Below are positions 1 to 8,674 of a stretch of DNA of 64,000 bases, in pieces. How positions within the stretch are numbered: the stretch's first letter is position 1; every line of letters begins with the position of its first letter. The DNA is from Rhizohabitans arisaemae (GTDB lineage Bacteria; Actinomycetota; Actinomycetes; Streptosporangiales; Streptosporangiaceae): assembly GCF_025996515.1 (NCBI RefSeq), contig NZ_BLRH01000060.1:620001-684000 (forward strand), in the 5' to 3' direction. Made by a program: the position numbers and the translations under genes. The notes beneath the pieces were generated by a model. That model did no database searches. It saw nothing but the letters and a program-made list of their open reading frames with translations, and was not told the DNA's origin.

Positions 1-1
1 G

Positions 2-1243
2 TACACCGCCGGGAGAGAGGCGTCCGCCGCAGGGCGAAGCACCTCCCGGGGCAGAAGGAGCCGGATCCTGCGCAGCAGTGTGGTCGCCGCAGGGTTGCTT
101 GCCTTCATGGCCACCACATCGACCGCGTCCGCGCAGTCCGCGCCTGCCTCGTCCGAGCCGGCATTGGGCAGCACGCTCTACCTGCCCAAGCCGACGGGTT
201 CGCATCCGGTCGGCACCACGTCCCTGTACCTGAAGGACACCTCCCGTTCCGACCCCTGGGTCCCTTCGGTGAAAGCCCGGGAGCTCATGGTTTCCCTGTG
301 GTACCCGGCCAAGTCGCCGGGCCGCAAGCGGGCCCCGTACATGACTCCCAAGGAGTCCGAACTCCTTCTGAAAAGCGGAGGAATCACCAGCGTGCCGCCC
401 GACGCGCTGAGCAAGACGCGGACCAACGCCTTCACCGACGCCGGCCCGGCAGGCCGCAAGCGCGGTCTCCCCCTCATCGTGCTCTCCCCCGGCCACAGCA
501 AGCCCCGGACCGAACTCACGGCGCTGGGCGAGGATCTGGCGAGCCGCGGCTACGTGGTGGCCACGATCGACCACACCTACGAGAACGTCGCCACGACCTT
601 CCCCGACGGACGGGTCACCACCTGCGTCACGTGCGAGATCGACAAGACCCCGGCGTGGTGGGAGAAACTGGCGCAAGGCCGGGCGTCCGACGTCTCCTTC
701 GTGCTCGACCAGTTGATCGGGTCGAACACGAAATGGAAGGGAGCCCGGCTGATCGACCCGTCGCGTATCGCGATGGCCGGTCACTCCGTCGGAGGGGCGA
801 GCGCCATCGCGACCATGCTCAAAGACTCCCGGGTACGTGCCGGCGTCAACATGGACGGCACCACGGAGGTCCGGATCCCGGACGGCGGACTGTCGCGGCC
901 GTTCCTGTTCCTGGGCAAGCCCGCCACTTACACCCCGGGTCAGGGAGAGGCGGCCGCCACCTGGGAACGTGACTGGAAGCAGCTGAACGGCTGGAAGCGC
1001 TGGCTCCTGGTGACCGGGGCCGAGCATACGTCCTTCACCGACTTCGGCGTGCTGCTCGACCAGGTCGGTATCGACGTCGGCGCCGACATCTCCGGTATCC
1101 GCGCCGTGGACATCACCCGCGGGTACGTCGCGGCCTTCTTCGACCTGCACCTGCGTAGGCGGCCCCAACCCCTGCTGGACAAGCCTTCGACCCGCTACCC
1201 CGAGGTCAAGCACTGCTCGGTCGAGACGAGAACCTGCCAGTAG
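2..1243 (+). CDS. secreted PAF-acetylhydrolase-like alpha/beta hydrolase (5' end uncertain)
   Basis: Probable secreted serine esterase or lipase of the platelet-activating-factor acetylhydrolase isoform II type. The nucleophile elbow reads GHSVGG near residue 235 (counted from the GTG at 80). A later Asp (NMDGTT) and the His in AEHTSFTDF can complete a Ser-Asp-His triad. The N-terminus carries a hydrophobic stretch ending in an Ala-rich cleavage site (TASAQS). The frame stays open to the left edge and encodes Arg-rich residues just before the hydrophobic core. The first usable GTG at 80 lacks a well-placed ribosome site and would remove the positive n-region, so the true start may lie outside the window. 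The gene ends alone, with no co-directional partner. Substrate unknown. Confidence 0.8.
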   Translation, partial: YTAGREASAAGRSTSRGRRSRILRSSVVAAGLLAFMATTSTASAQSAPASSEPALGSTLYLPKPTGSHPVGTTSLYLKDTSRSDPWVPSVKARELMVSLWYPAKSPGRKRAPYMTPKESELLLKSGGITSVPPDALSKTRTNAFTDAGPAGRKRGLPLIVLSPGHSKPRTELTALGEDLASRGYVVATIDHTYENVATTFPDGRVTTCVTCEIDKTPAWWEKLAQGRASDVSFVLDQLIGSNTKWKGARLIDPSRIAMAGHSVGGASAIATMLKDSRVRAGVNMDGTTEVRIPDGGLSRPFLFLGKPATYTPGQGEAAATWERDWKQLNGWKRWLLVTGAEHTSFTDFGVLLDQVGIDVGADISGIRAVDITRGYVAAFFDLHLRRRPQPLLDKPSTRYPEVKHCSVETRTCQ

Positions 1244-1447
1244 GACGCTGTCTGTCGCGTACCCATGCGGTTGATCTTGATTCTCTCTTACGGGCTCAGC
1301 CGGCTCCCGTACAGCGGCATGCGGCCTGGGTGATGTGGGTTCCGACTGGATCTGTACGGGCCTGCTCTTGGTCGATCCGCAGGTCGGTCGGGCGGGGAAA
1401 AAGCGGCAACTCCAAGATCGCCACCCAGCGTGATCTGCAATACCTGG

Positions 1448-1657
1448 TCAGTGCTGTGCCCGTACCGCCCACGGCCGGAGCTTCTCGGGGTTGCGTACGG
1501 CCCAGATGTGCTTGATCCTGTCGCCTGCGACGTCGAAGGCCATCACCGTCACGGTGACGCCTTCGTGCTGAACCACCAGGCCGGGCCGGCCGTTGACCGT
1601 ACGTTCCTGCTCGTCACGTGACGAGCAGGGCAACGCACCCATCTTCCTACCTGTCAC
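1448..1657 (-). pseudogene. C-terminal remnant of an ECF41-type (SigJ-like) sigma factor
   Basis: The minus-strand reading contains VNGRPGLVV, then AFDVAGDRIKHIWAVRNPEK and LRPW, the signature end of the SnoaL-like C-terminal extension of ECF41 sigma factors. The sigma-2 and sigma-4 regions that should precede it are absent: upstream of about 1606 the frame no longer resembles the family. The break coincides with a perfect 24-bp palindrome. This is a decayed fragment of roughly 50 recognisable residues and cannot act as a sigma factor. Confidence 0.75.
1606..1629. repeat. perfect 24-bp palindrome
   Basis: Arms CCTGCTCGTCAC and GTGACGAGCAGG meet with no spacer at 1617/1618. It sits at the point where the sigma-factor fragment loses homology. 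It may be a rearrangement scar or a protein-binding site; nothing decides between these. Confidence 0.6.
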
Positions 1658-1678
1658 GACCTCTATCGGATTTCAGCG

Positions 1679-2725
1679 TTACGAGCGGGATCTGGCCGGG
1701 GGCGACGGCGAGGCATCCGCAGATGCGGCCGAGGAGATCCGGGCGGGCATCGCGTCGGCAGGCGATGCAGACCGCCGACGCGCGGCGACGACCACTGCGG
1801 CGGCCGCCACGAGTGTGAACACCGCTACCCCCGCGAAGGCGATCAGTGTCTGCCCATCGAGACGGGTCACCGGTATGCCGCGCTTCGCCTGCCAGGTGAG
1901 CACTGCGAACACACCGGTGTAGCCGAGGCCGGCGACGCCGACCAGCCGGGCCCGGACCCGCTCGTCTCGGAGCCAGCCATGACTGGCCGCGAGTACACCC
2001 AGAATCGCGGTGATGAGCAGCAGCACCTGGATGGCGTGCAAGCCGACGAAGTGCGGTACGCGAAGGTCGCCGCCGGTCGTACTCCAGTTGGTGAGGAACA
2101 TTCCGTTGCCGTCGGGGTCGCCGATGCCGTGGCCGCCCAGCATGGACACCTGGTTGCCGTTGGCGTCGGTCACCGTGCGGGGTGCTCGGCCTGCGGAGTT
2201 GCTGAGCCAGAGGGCCACGACCATGCTGGCGACGGCAAGCCCGAGCCCGGCGCGCAGGGCACGGGTCATGGCACGGTCACCGGTGCGTTGGATCAGAACC
2301 AGGACCGCGATGATCAAAGTGATCAGCAGGAGCGGCATGACGCCGATGGAGAACACCGTCCGCACAGTCTGAGCGACAGGCTCGGCGTTGGTGTTGAAAT
2401 GGCTGAAGGTGCCGTGCGCGGCGGCATACACAACGGCACCGACGTCCAGCAGACCGGCGACCGCGAAAACGGTGCCGAGCCACCAGCCGAATCGTCTGCC
2501 CTTGCTCAGCCGGCTAAGCAGCCACGCCAGCGTCAGGCCGTACACCCCCATGGCGAAGCCGAACTTCATCGGCTTCACCCAGACCGATTCGCCCATGAGC
2601 AGGCGATCGTCGACGAGCAGACCGACCGCGGAGACCAACGTCACGGCGAACAAGAGCGTGGCGTTCGCCACCAGCGGGCGGTGCCAGCCGCGCATCGCGC
2701 TCAGACATGTTGCAAGGATGGTCAA
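1679..2725 (-). CDS. polytopic integral membrane protein, unknown function
   Basis: 348-residue protein with about eight hydrophobic helices spread through the first 300 residues and a hydrophilic Ala/Ser/Arg tail. A loop between helices near residues 180-220 is Gly-rich (LGGHGIGDPDGNG) and probably extracytoplasmic. I do not recognise a named family. The TTG at 2725 is chosen because GGAG lies about six bases upstream of it; an in-frame ATG at 2695 is the alternative. It is transcribed alone, convergent with the upstream esterase. No catalytic motif is visible. Confidence 0.7.
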   Translation of the reverse strand: MTILATCLSAMRGWHRPLVANATLLFAVTLVSAVGLLVDDRLLMGESVWVKPMKFGFAMGVYGLTLAWLLSRLSKGRRFGWWLGTVFAVAGLLDVGAVVYAAAHGTFSHFNTNAEPVAQTVRTVFSIGVMPLLLITLIIAVLVLIQRTGDRAMTRALRAGLGLAVASMVVALWLSNSAGRAPRTVTDANGNQVSMLGGHGIGDPDGNGMFLTNWSTTGGDLRVPHFVGLHAIQVLLLITAILGVLAASHGWLRDERVRARLVGVAGLGYTGVFAVLTWQAKRGIPVTRLDGQTLIAFAGVAVFTLVAAAAVVVAARRRSASPADAMPARISSAASADASPSPPARSRS

Positions 2726-3346
2726 CGGGCACTCCAGACGAGGATCAGGGGGTCGTAGTCATCTGGACGAGCCCACCTTGGCCAATGCCGATTGGTCCAC
2801 CAACCTAGGCAAATGCGCATTCCATCGCCATCCGGTACGTCCCTGGACACGACCGGGGGTTAACCCCGGCAGTCAAGCCGGGGTTGACCCTGACGCGACC
2901 CCGCAGGCGAGAGGGAACTCCGGCCCCGCCGGTCCCGTACCGAACCGAGCAGGTCGAGACAGATACGGCCGGCGACCTTCGTCACCCAGGCGCCGGGGGA
3001 TTACGCCTTGCGGATCGAACGGGTGAGCTCCGTGGGCGACGTGATCCTCCGAGCATTGGTCCTGACGGGTGACAGGCATTCGCGGAGCGTCCGGTGCGGC
3101 ACCGGTACCACGTGCTTGTCAAGACGCTAAGAACATCGCGGAAAAGCTCCTGTTATGGCCTCCTTGTGGACCCTTGTCGCGCTCTCCCGGCGGCGTTTGG
3201 ATCAAGGAGTGATCTGCTGTGGAGCGTTACAAACAGCGGGTTTCGAAGGTGTCACCTGTATCGCGCTCTGTCCTGCTCGGCCCGGGCCTCTCGTAGTGAG
3301 CAGTTCATCGGCCTGCGCCGTCCTCCAAGAGAAGGAGTCGTGACCC
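2726..3346. other. intergenic stretch without a recognised gene
   Basis: About 620 bases between a minus-strand start and a plus-strand start. It holds the hairpin at 2857-2890 and, at the right end, the ribosome site (GAGAAGGAG) of the next gene. Short frames here resemble no known protein. Confidence 0.6.
2857..2890. repeat. 14-bp inverted repeat (hairpin)
   Basis: GGGTTAACCCCGGC and GCCGGGGTTGACCC form a 14-bp stem with one non-Watson-Crick position and a six-base loop. No T-run follows. It lies in the regulatory region between two diverging genes, so an operator or a structural element is as likely as a terminator. Confidence 0.5.
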
Positions 3347-4504
3347 ATGACCATGCTGACCTACACCCTCATCACCGACCCTGCGCCCCTGGAGGCGTCG
3401 GCACCCGGGCGGTCCCCGTCCACGGCAACGGTCTACTTGGTCGCCACCAACACCGGACAGCAGACTGCATACTGGTCCTCGATCAAAGTGGAGGTGCCCG
3501 TCGGCAGCGGCGCCGGCGACCTCACCTCGGACTTCAATAAGATCAATCCCACGGGCGAGTACGGCACGCGGTCGGGCACCCGGTCGCCGGTGAACGTCCG
3601 GCCGGGACCGCAGGGCTCCAACCTCTTCGAGGCCACCGCCTCCGGCGGCAGAGCCGCTTTCGCCCCCGGCGATCACCTGGTGCTGACGCTGGGGAACGTC
3701 GTCGTCGCCCCCGCCACCGGACTGGCCGTACTGAAGGTGACCGAGAAGACCAGCAGGACCAAGACGGGGCAGCTGAGCAACAGCTTCGCGGCGGTGGCGC
3801 TGGTGAAGACCGCTCCGAAGGAGATCCCGGCACCGCGAAACTTCCGCCCGAACGACACCATGGTGAACGCCGGGACGAACATCGTGCTGAGCTGGGAGGG
3901 ATCCGACGACTTCGACTACACGATCCTGTCCCCGGCCGGGCAGGCGGTCGTCACCCGGGGCGCGTACTCCTGGTCACCGGCCGACGCCCCGGTGCGGGCC
4001 ACCACCTACATTCTCGTCGCCACCTCCCGTACCACTCCACTGCAGCAGCACTTCCTCACCACAACCGTTCAGGTGCGCAATCCCGTCCTGAACCTGGACA
4101 CGCTCACCGTCAGCACCGGAATCTTCACGCCATGGGTCCAGGGAACGGCGAGCGTGGCCGGCGGGCGTATCACCTTCACCGGTGAAGGGGTGGCGGTCTC
4201 CAACGGCGCCGGCGGGCAGGGGACCATGACGGCCGACAGGGCCGACGTCAACGGCGTGAACACCAGATGGGTGCAGGGCAGAAGCACCGACGACGGATGG
4301 ATCAGCTTCCCTCACTTTGGCATTCAAGTATCCCGAGGCGGTACGAACATCGCCCAGCAAGGCGTCGTGTACACCGAGAACGTCTACGCGACGGACAGGG
4401 ACGACAGCGGGTGCATAAACCTCCACAGTCAAGGGATAACCGTGTACTCGCCCAGTGGGCGGAACAGGATCGGGAGCGTGACGGCCCATATCGACGCGCA
4501 ATGA
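3347..4504 (+). CDS. hypothetical protein with internal WVQG repeat
   Basis: 385 residues, no signal peptide or membrane helix. The first ~150 residues look like a beta-rich domain (Ala/Gly/Thr-rich, VYLVATNTG). Residues ~165-245 resemble an immunoglobulin-like segment (LSWEGSDDFDYTI). The C-terminal third carries two copies of a ~29-residue unit: TPWVQG...ITFTGEGVAVSNG and TRWVQG...ISFPHFGIQVSRG. The sequence suggests a structural or binding protein rather than an enzyme. An AGAAGGAG ribosome site precedes the ATG and a strong terminator follows. I do not recognise the family. It lies 2 kb from the SARP-controlled cluster, but a link is only conjecture. Confidence 0.75.
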   Translation: MTMLTYTLITDPAPLEASAPGRSPSTATVYLVATNTGQQTAYWSSIKVEVPVGSGAGDLTSDFNKINPTGEYGTRSGTRSPVNVRPGPQGSNLFEATASGGRAAFAPGDHLVLTLGNVVVAPATGLAVLKVTEKTSRTKTGQLSNSFAAVALVKTAPKEIPAPRNFRPNDTMVNAGTNIVLSWEGSDDFDYTILSPAGQAVVTRGAYSWSPADAPVRATTYILVATSRTTPLQQHFLTTTVQVRNPVLNLDTLTVSTGIFTPWVQGTASVAGGRITFTGEGVAVSNGAGGQGTMTADRADVNGVNTRWVQGRSTDDGWISFPHFGIQVSRGGTNIAQQGVVYTENVYATDRDDSGCINLHSQGITVYSPSGRNRIGSVTAHIDAQ

Positions 4505-4516
4505 ACAAGTTGTGAA

Positions 4517-4543
4517 GCGCGGGCCCGGCGTTCGGGCCCGCGC
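4517..4543 (+). terminator. rho-independent-type hairpin
   Basis: Perfect 11-bp stem GCGCGGGCCCG / CGGGCCCGCGC with loop GCGTT, 12 bases after the stop of the WVQG-repeat gene. There is no U-tract, as is common in actinomycetes. Confidence 0.75.
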
Positions 4544-4560
4544 GTCCGTACTCCCGGTGT

Positions 4561-4791
4561 TCCCGCCTGCTGTCCCTGATCGGCGCGCATGAGGGCGGGG
4601 AGGCGTGCGTGTGCGAGCCGACCCCGCAGTTCGACCTGTCCGCGCCGACCATCTCCCATCACCTCAAAGTGCTGCGAGAGGCCGGGCTGATCGGCTCCGA
4701 ACGACGCGGGACCTGGGTGTACCACTGGGTGATCCCCTGCACGCCGGAGCGGTTGGGAAAGCTGTTCAAACCCGGATCGATCAGCCGGTGA
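4561..4791 (+). pseudogene. ArsR-family winged-helix regulator, N-terminally truncated
   Basis: The frame reads RLLSLI, then GGEACVCEP, FDLSAPTISHHLKVLREAGL and RRGTWVYHWV, the core of an ArsR/SmtB metalloregulator with the CVC metal motif and recognition helix. The first ~20-25 residues expected before RLLSLI are lost at about 4558, where sequence from the preceding terminator region takes over. No ribosome site precedes the internal GTG at 4609. Most likely a relic. The ~220 bases that follow, up to 5015, hold nothing I recognise. Confidence 0.75.
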
Positions 4792-5015
4792 GTTCCCTGG
4801 CCCGCCGCGCGCCGGCCGAGTTCATCGGCACCGGCGCGCCGGTCAGCGTGGTGATCGGATCGGGATCGCCGCCGCCCGGCTGTCTCCGAATGATGTCGGC
4901 CTGCAACTCGCCGCGAATGCCGCCGCCATGATGGCCTGCACTCGGGAGGCGAGCAGGGCGTGATCATAGGGTCAACTGGCCCCACGCCCATCTGTCGACC
5001 GGGCATGCGGCGGGG

Positions 5016-5636
5016 TCAGCTCCAGGTCGCGCGCTTGAGCACATCCGACAGCCCCGGGGTGTTCCAGACGTCCACCACCAGGATCTTCGATGTGGGCAGG
5101 AACCACTCTCGCTGGGTGAAGCTCGCCGTCCGCCGACCACTGTTGTTCGTCACGCACTGGTTGGGCCAGGTGGCGTACTTCGCTTTGTGGCCGTGTCCGA
5201 CCTGGCGCAGACCTGTCGAGGTGGCCTTCCCTTCGCCGGGGTACCAGCCGGCCTTGGCGTTGAACGGGCAGGAAACCACGCCGCTGAAGGGATGGAACTG
5301 CTCCTTGCCCGTGTAGGTGATGGAACCGCCCCCGACCGGAACGTTGGTGATCGCCTTCGGGCCGAACACCCAGAATCCCTGACAGTTCGGGGCGAATGGC
5401 TTCGGATTCCTGCACTTTCCGGTCGCCACTACGACGCGGTCCCCGTCACGGTGCGCATTCCAGCCGACGGGAAGCTTCAGGTTCATACCCCGGAAGGACA
5501 AGACCTCGGCCTGAGAAGCCGACAGACCCGGAGAAGCCTCTGCCACTGAAAGTCCCGACGTGGCCGAGGCTGCAGGAAGAGCCACGAGTACGACGACTGC
5601 AGCCGGGACGATGAGGAGAGAAGATCGCTTTCTCAT
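5016..5636 (-). CDS. secreted hypothetical protein
   Basis: 206 residues beginning with a classical signal peptide: MRKRSS, a hydrophobic core rich in V and A, then Ala-x-Ala-like residues near 25. The mature part has four Cys (CRNPKPFAPNC, SCPF, NQCV) that could form two disulphides. It also has several Trp/Tyr-rich segments (FWVFGPK, GWYPGEGK), suggesting a compact extracellular beta domain. No enzyme motif is seen and the family is not recognised. It is a single gene, oriented away from the ArsR relic. Confidence 0.75.
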   Translation of the reverse strand: MRKRSSLLIVPAAVVVLVALPAASATSGLSVAEASPGLSASQAEVLSFRGMNLKLPVGWNAHRDGDRVVVATGKCRNPKPFAPNCQGFWVFGPKAITNVPVGGGSITYTGKEQFHPFSGVVSCPFNAKAGWYPGEGKATSTGLRQVGHGHKAKYATWPNQCVTNNSGRRTASFTQREWFLPTSKILVVDVWNTPGLSDVLKRATWS

Positions 5637-5955
5637 GGCGAGAACCTAGTCGTCCCCACTTGTTGATCTCTGGGATCTCGCTTGGAGCGCACGTGACCAC
5701 CCTTCCCGACTCGCTGTCCAGAGAACCACCGGCGCTGCTGCTGTGCAGCACGTGTGCGATTGGCCGAGGCACGAAACGCATGTAGCGGCGGACTTCGGTC
5801 TATTGATCGATCTACTCGACCGGCCCGGCGCCGGCAGGTGAGTAACCTGCCGGCGCCGGAGCTGATATCGAGAGGCGTGCTCGGGCGGCACCCTGGGCTG
5901 CAGTTGCCTCGTCGGCCGTTCCGATCGCCGCCGGTGAGCCCGAGGACCTCTGGCT
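5637..5955. other. intergenic stretch
   Basis: About 320 bases with a strong hairpin (5825-5859) and the promoter region of the secreted protein. No coding potential recognised. Confidence 0.55.
5825..5859 (-). terminator. 15-bp perfect hairpin
   Basis: CCGGCGCCGGCAGGT and ACCTGCCGGCGCCGG pair perfectly around loop GAGTA. It lies ~100 bases beyond the stop of the minus-strand antitoxin-like gene, so it probably terminates that transcript. Confidence 0.65.
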
Positions 5956-6153
5956 CTACGTCTGCTCGGGTTTCCCTTCGTCGTCGCTGAAGGTGTGCTC
6001 GACTGCCTCCACCCCTTCCTCGATCTGCTTGTCGTACTTGTGCGCCGTACGGTCTTCGACGAACTCCTCGGCGTCCTTCAGGACTTCGTCAGCCTCGGTG
6101 GTGTGCTCCTTGGCTACGTTCTCGGCCTTCTTCAGCCAGTCTTCGACTCCCAT
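5956..6153 (-). CDS. MT0933-like (Rv0909-type) small antitoxin-like protein
   Basis: 65-residue, highly charged, acidic helical protein starting MGVEDWLKKAENVAKEH. This resembles the actinobacterial MT0933/Rv0909 antitoxin family, which often appears without an obvious toxin. A GAGGAGAC ribosome site lies just upstream of the ATG. No toxin gene adjoins it here, so a housekeeping or orphan role is possible. Single gene followed by a strong hairpin. Confidence 0.7.
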   Translation of the reverse strand: MGVEDWLKKAENVAKEHTTEADEVLKDAEEFVEDRTAHKYDKQIEEGVEAVEHTFSDDEGKPEQT

Positions 6154-6303
6154 GAACCGTCTCCTCGTTGCTAGACGTGGTCGATGTCGTGATCTGTCCA
6201 GGCGGCGTGACCGAAAGGGGCCGCCTCCATCTCCGCCCCGGTCCGCGGAAGCGGCAGAGCTATGACGGAGGTCCTGTCGGAGAACATCCGGGAGACGCCG
6301 AGA

Positions 6304-6690
6304 TCACTGCTGGACGGCCCACGCGCCGGTTCTGTCCACGCGATAGTTGCCGCCTCCCTGCGCGACGGCGGACCCGGCGTTGGCGTAGTGCGCCGCGCAG
6401 TACTCCTGGAATCGCTGGAGGTCTCTCGACGACAGCGACTGAGCGGTGAAGCAGCCGACGATGCGGGTACCCACGGCGTTGGGCACCCCGGCGAACAGCG
6501 AGGGCAGATTGATGGCCTGGAATCCGCCGGACCCGTGGTAGCCGCGGACGTTCTGGTATTGACCGGCGCCGTTCGGATTCCAGAGCACGATCACGGAAAC
6601 ACAGTCACCCATAGGACCGGTTACGACCGTGTTGTCCGCTGCGGGCAGATCCTGGGCGGCTGCGGGTGTTGACTGCTGGGTAAGCTGCAT
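6304..6690 (-). CDS. small hypothetical protein, possible Cys/His deamidase-like fold
   Basis: 128 residues, no signal peptide. The segment from residue 24 (TGPMGDCVSVIVLWNP, then a His in RGYHGSGG) places Cys30 about 22 residues before His52. It recalls the nucleophile Cys/His arrangement of CheD and CNF-type protein deamidases (GxC followed by hydrophobic strand, then His). That is a weak pattern match only. It is the last of three minus-strand genes diverging from the SARP gene. The upstream neighbour ends ~105 bases away. GAAGGGAGAG serves as ribosome site. Confidence 0.65.
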   Translation of the reverse strand: MQLTQQSTPAAAQDLPAADNTVVTGPMGDCVSVIVLWNPNGAGQYQNVRGYHGSGGFQAINLPSLFAGVPNAVGTRIVGCFTAQSLSSRDLQRFQEYCAAHYANAGSAVAQGGGNYRVDRTGAWAVQQ

Positions 6691-6795
6691 TGCTCTCTCC
6701 CTTCTGTGCCACTTTCTGCGTCGTGCCGTATCGCGATGAGCCCCCTTACCTGCGGATCGGAGTGATGTGTACCGTTCCGGTGAGCGGTCCCCGGG

Positions 6796-7470
6796 TCACG
6801 GCTGCAGTGGGATGACCGCGGCTGGGCGTGCCTGTGCCACCTTGGCCGCCAGGGCGGCGCTGAAGTCGGCGGTGAGCACCGTCCGGTTCATCGCGGCGGT
6901 ACCGCTGAACTCGGTCAGCGTGCCGGGCTCCGTCACCGGGGACCACGGATATCCCGTGGCCTGCTTCACCGGCGTGAGTTCGCTGTAGTCGTACACAAGC
7001 GTGGGAACGTCGTTGACCGCTACGGCGACGATCAGCAGGCACGCCTGGGTCTGCGCCTGATTCGCCGCGGTCACCCATGCCTGGCGGACCGCCGGACCCG
7101 CCTGTTCCAGGCCGGAGACCTCGGTCACCAGCCGACTGACGAGATCGTCGGACAGGTGCTCGGTCATCCCTTGCGCGATGATCGTCAGGGGCGCCGGCCC
7201 CACGCCTTTGCCGCTCTTGGGGCCCCTGGAGCCCTTGGCGCAGTCCAGTTGCGTGCTGCGTTTGGCGATGCCGGTGCTGGTCCAGCCGACGTTGCCGAGT
7301 ACCCGCTGAAACGCATTGGCATAGCTGCCGCCGTCGGCCGCCGCGGCTTGCGCCGCGACGAGCCTGGCCAGCAGTACCGAGTTGACGACGTCCTGGTCCT
7401 GCTGCGGCGTCAGCGCGCCGTCGACCAGCAGGAAGGCGCCGTCCACGAGCAGCGCGGTCGTGGTGTCCAT
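6796..7470 (-). CDS. hypothetical protein, paralogue of its upstream neighbour
   Basis: 224 residues, soluble, starting MDTTTALLVDGAF, 8 bases after the stop of the upstream gene, so co-transcribed. It shares a central pattern with that neighbour: SYANAFQRVLGNVGWTSTGI here against GYYRKVVTVLTNIGYTGQSI there, each followed by a strand with alternating Thr/Gln. This indicates an old duplication. Later residues include an Ala-rich helix and a YDYSELTP strand. No catalytic motif or export signal is evident. Family not recognised. The only start fitting the operon is the ATG at 7470, which lacks a strong ribosome site and may rely on coupling. Confidence 0.7.
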   Translation of the reverse strand: MDTTTALLVDGAFLLVDGALTPQQDQDVVNSVLLARLVAAQAAAADGGSYANAFQRVLGNVGWTSTGIAKRSTQLDCAKGSRGPKSGKGVGPAPLTIIAQGMTEHLSDDLVSRLVTEVSGLEQAGPAVRQAWVTAANQAQTQACLLIVAVAVNDVPTLVYDYSELTPVKQATGYPWSPVTEPGTLTEFSGTAAMNRTVLTADFSAALAAKVAQARPAAVIPLQP

Positions 7471-7478
7471 CGGCTTGC

Positions 7479-8249
7479 CTAGAGAGAAGGAAGGTTGTCG
7501 ATGTAGCTGCTCGCATGGCTGCTCATCTTCTGCAGCACACTGTTCCGGACCCCTTTGTAGACCGAGTCGTTGAGGACCAGTGTGGTCTGGCCGTCCTGGA
7601 TGTTCACCGACGACGCCGAGTAGGACATCCAGAGGAACTTGGTCGCGGTCTGGCTGCCGGCGAAGTGGAAGGCGGACAACTTGACGGCGACGTTGTTGTT
7701 GGTCTCGTTGGCCAGACCGATCGAGAAGCTCCCGTTGTTGTCGGACGTGGACTGGCTGTTGTACAGCTGCCACGGCGCTCCGTTGGCGTCGGCCGAGGCC
7801 TTCAGCGATGTCAGGGCCGCCTTGACGAGCTCCAGCTCGGGCGCGGTGACCAACGCGGCCATGATCTCAAGCACGACCTGGTCGATCTTGACGGTGGCGG
7901 TTTGGGTGGAGTAGTTCGCGAAGTTGATCGACTGACCTGTATAGCCGATGTTGGTCAGCACGGTGACGACCTTGCGGTAATAGCCGAGTGGGTCGGCCTC
8001 CGGATTGGCCCCCTGCGCGACGGCTGAGAGCTGCGCCAGGCCGAATGAGTTCAGCAGGTCGTCCTTGTGCTGGGGGGAGACGTCGGCGGTGAACGCCACC
8101 ATCGAATTGCCGACGACCGAGGCGCTCTCGCCGGTGGTCTGCGGTGCCGTTTCCGTGGCCGCCGCTGCGGCCTGAAGCTTCGGCGGCATCGGCGGCAGCT
8201 TCAGTGCGTCGACGAACGTGGACGGGTCGGAAGTGGACTGGGTGCTCAT
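7479..8249 (-). CDS. hypothetical protein, first gene of the SARP-linked cluster
   Basis: 256 residues starting MSTQSTSDPSTFVDALK, with GGGGGA upstream of the ATG. An Ala/Gln/Thr-rich N-terminal 40 residues precede a globular domain. That domain contains the conserved NIGYTGQSINFANYST segment shared with the next gene, and a C-terminal beta-rich part (FLWMSYSASSVNIQDGQ). No signal peptide is visible. I cannot assign a function. It diverges from the SARP gene across ~425 bases, which suggests control by that regulator. Confidence 0.7.
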   Translation of the reverse strand: MSTQSTSDPSTFVDALKLPPMPPKLQAAAAATETAPQTTGESASVVGNSMVAFTADVSPQHKDDLLNSFGLAQLSAVAQGANPEADPLGYYRKVVTVLTNIGYTGQSINFANYSTQTATVKIDQVVLEIMAALVTAPELELVKAALTSLKASADANGAPWQLYNSQSTSDNNGSFSIGLANETNNNVAVKLSAFHFAGSQTATKFLWMSYSASSVNIQDGQTTLVLNDSVYKGVRNSVLQKMSSHASSYIDNLPSL

Positions 8250-8674
8250 CGTTCCCCCTGCGGATCTGAGTGGACTGATCACCGCCAGTGAACTCGGCCA
8301 CCCGTTTCCGTACCGCCGACGAACCCTGTCGTCCGCGGCACGCGGAAGCGTGCGGGCATGACAGTCACGTAGCCGGGGTGTGACGCATCGGCACCGACGT
8401 GGGACAGCCGCGCAACGATGCCGCCTCCACCACACGCGCAGAGGGCGCCTCGCCGCCCGGAGACCGGGCATTCGCGGCCAGTCGGCGCGACAGGACGGTC
8501 TCGGATAGGGCACCGACACGTCACCTGCGGCTGGCATTGACGTATCGAACCGCCACTCGTAAGCCCCTATCGCACTTCGGACGCGGCACATAAACGTGGC
8601 CGCGACTTCTGCCCGCCGTTCCACATAGGCCTGGATACGCTCAAGCGGGAAGGAGCCGTGAGAAGGAGGCGAGA
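8250..8674. promoter_or_regulatory. divergent intergenic region between SARP gene and three-gene cluster
   Basis: About 425 bases separating two divergent starts. It must hold both promoters. I could not identify a clear heptameric SARP direct repeat by eye, and no coding sequence is recognised. Confidence 0.45.

Noticed and set aside
4791-5015. Coding remnant between the ArsR relic and the secreted protein
   Set aside because: Several short frames were read on both strands; none resembled a known protein.
5956-6153. Full toxin-antitoxin pair at the MT0933-like gene
   Set aside because: No toxin frame lies next to the antitoxin-like protein on either side.
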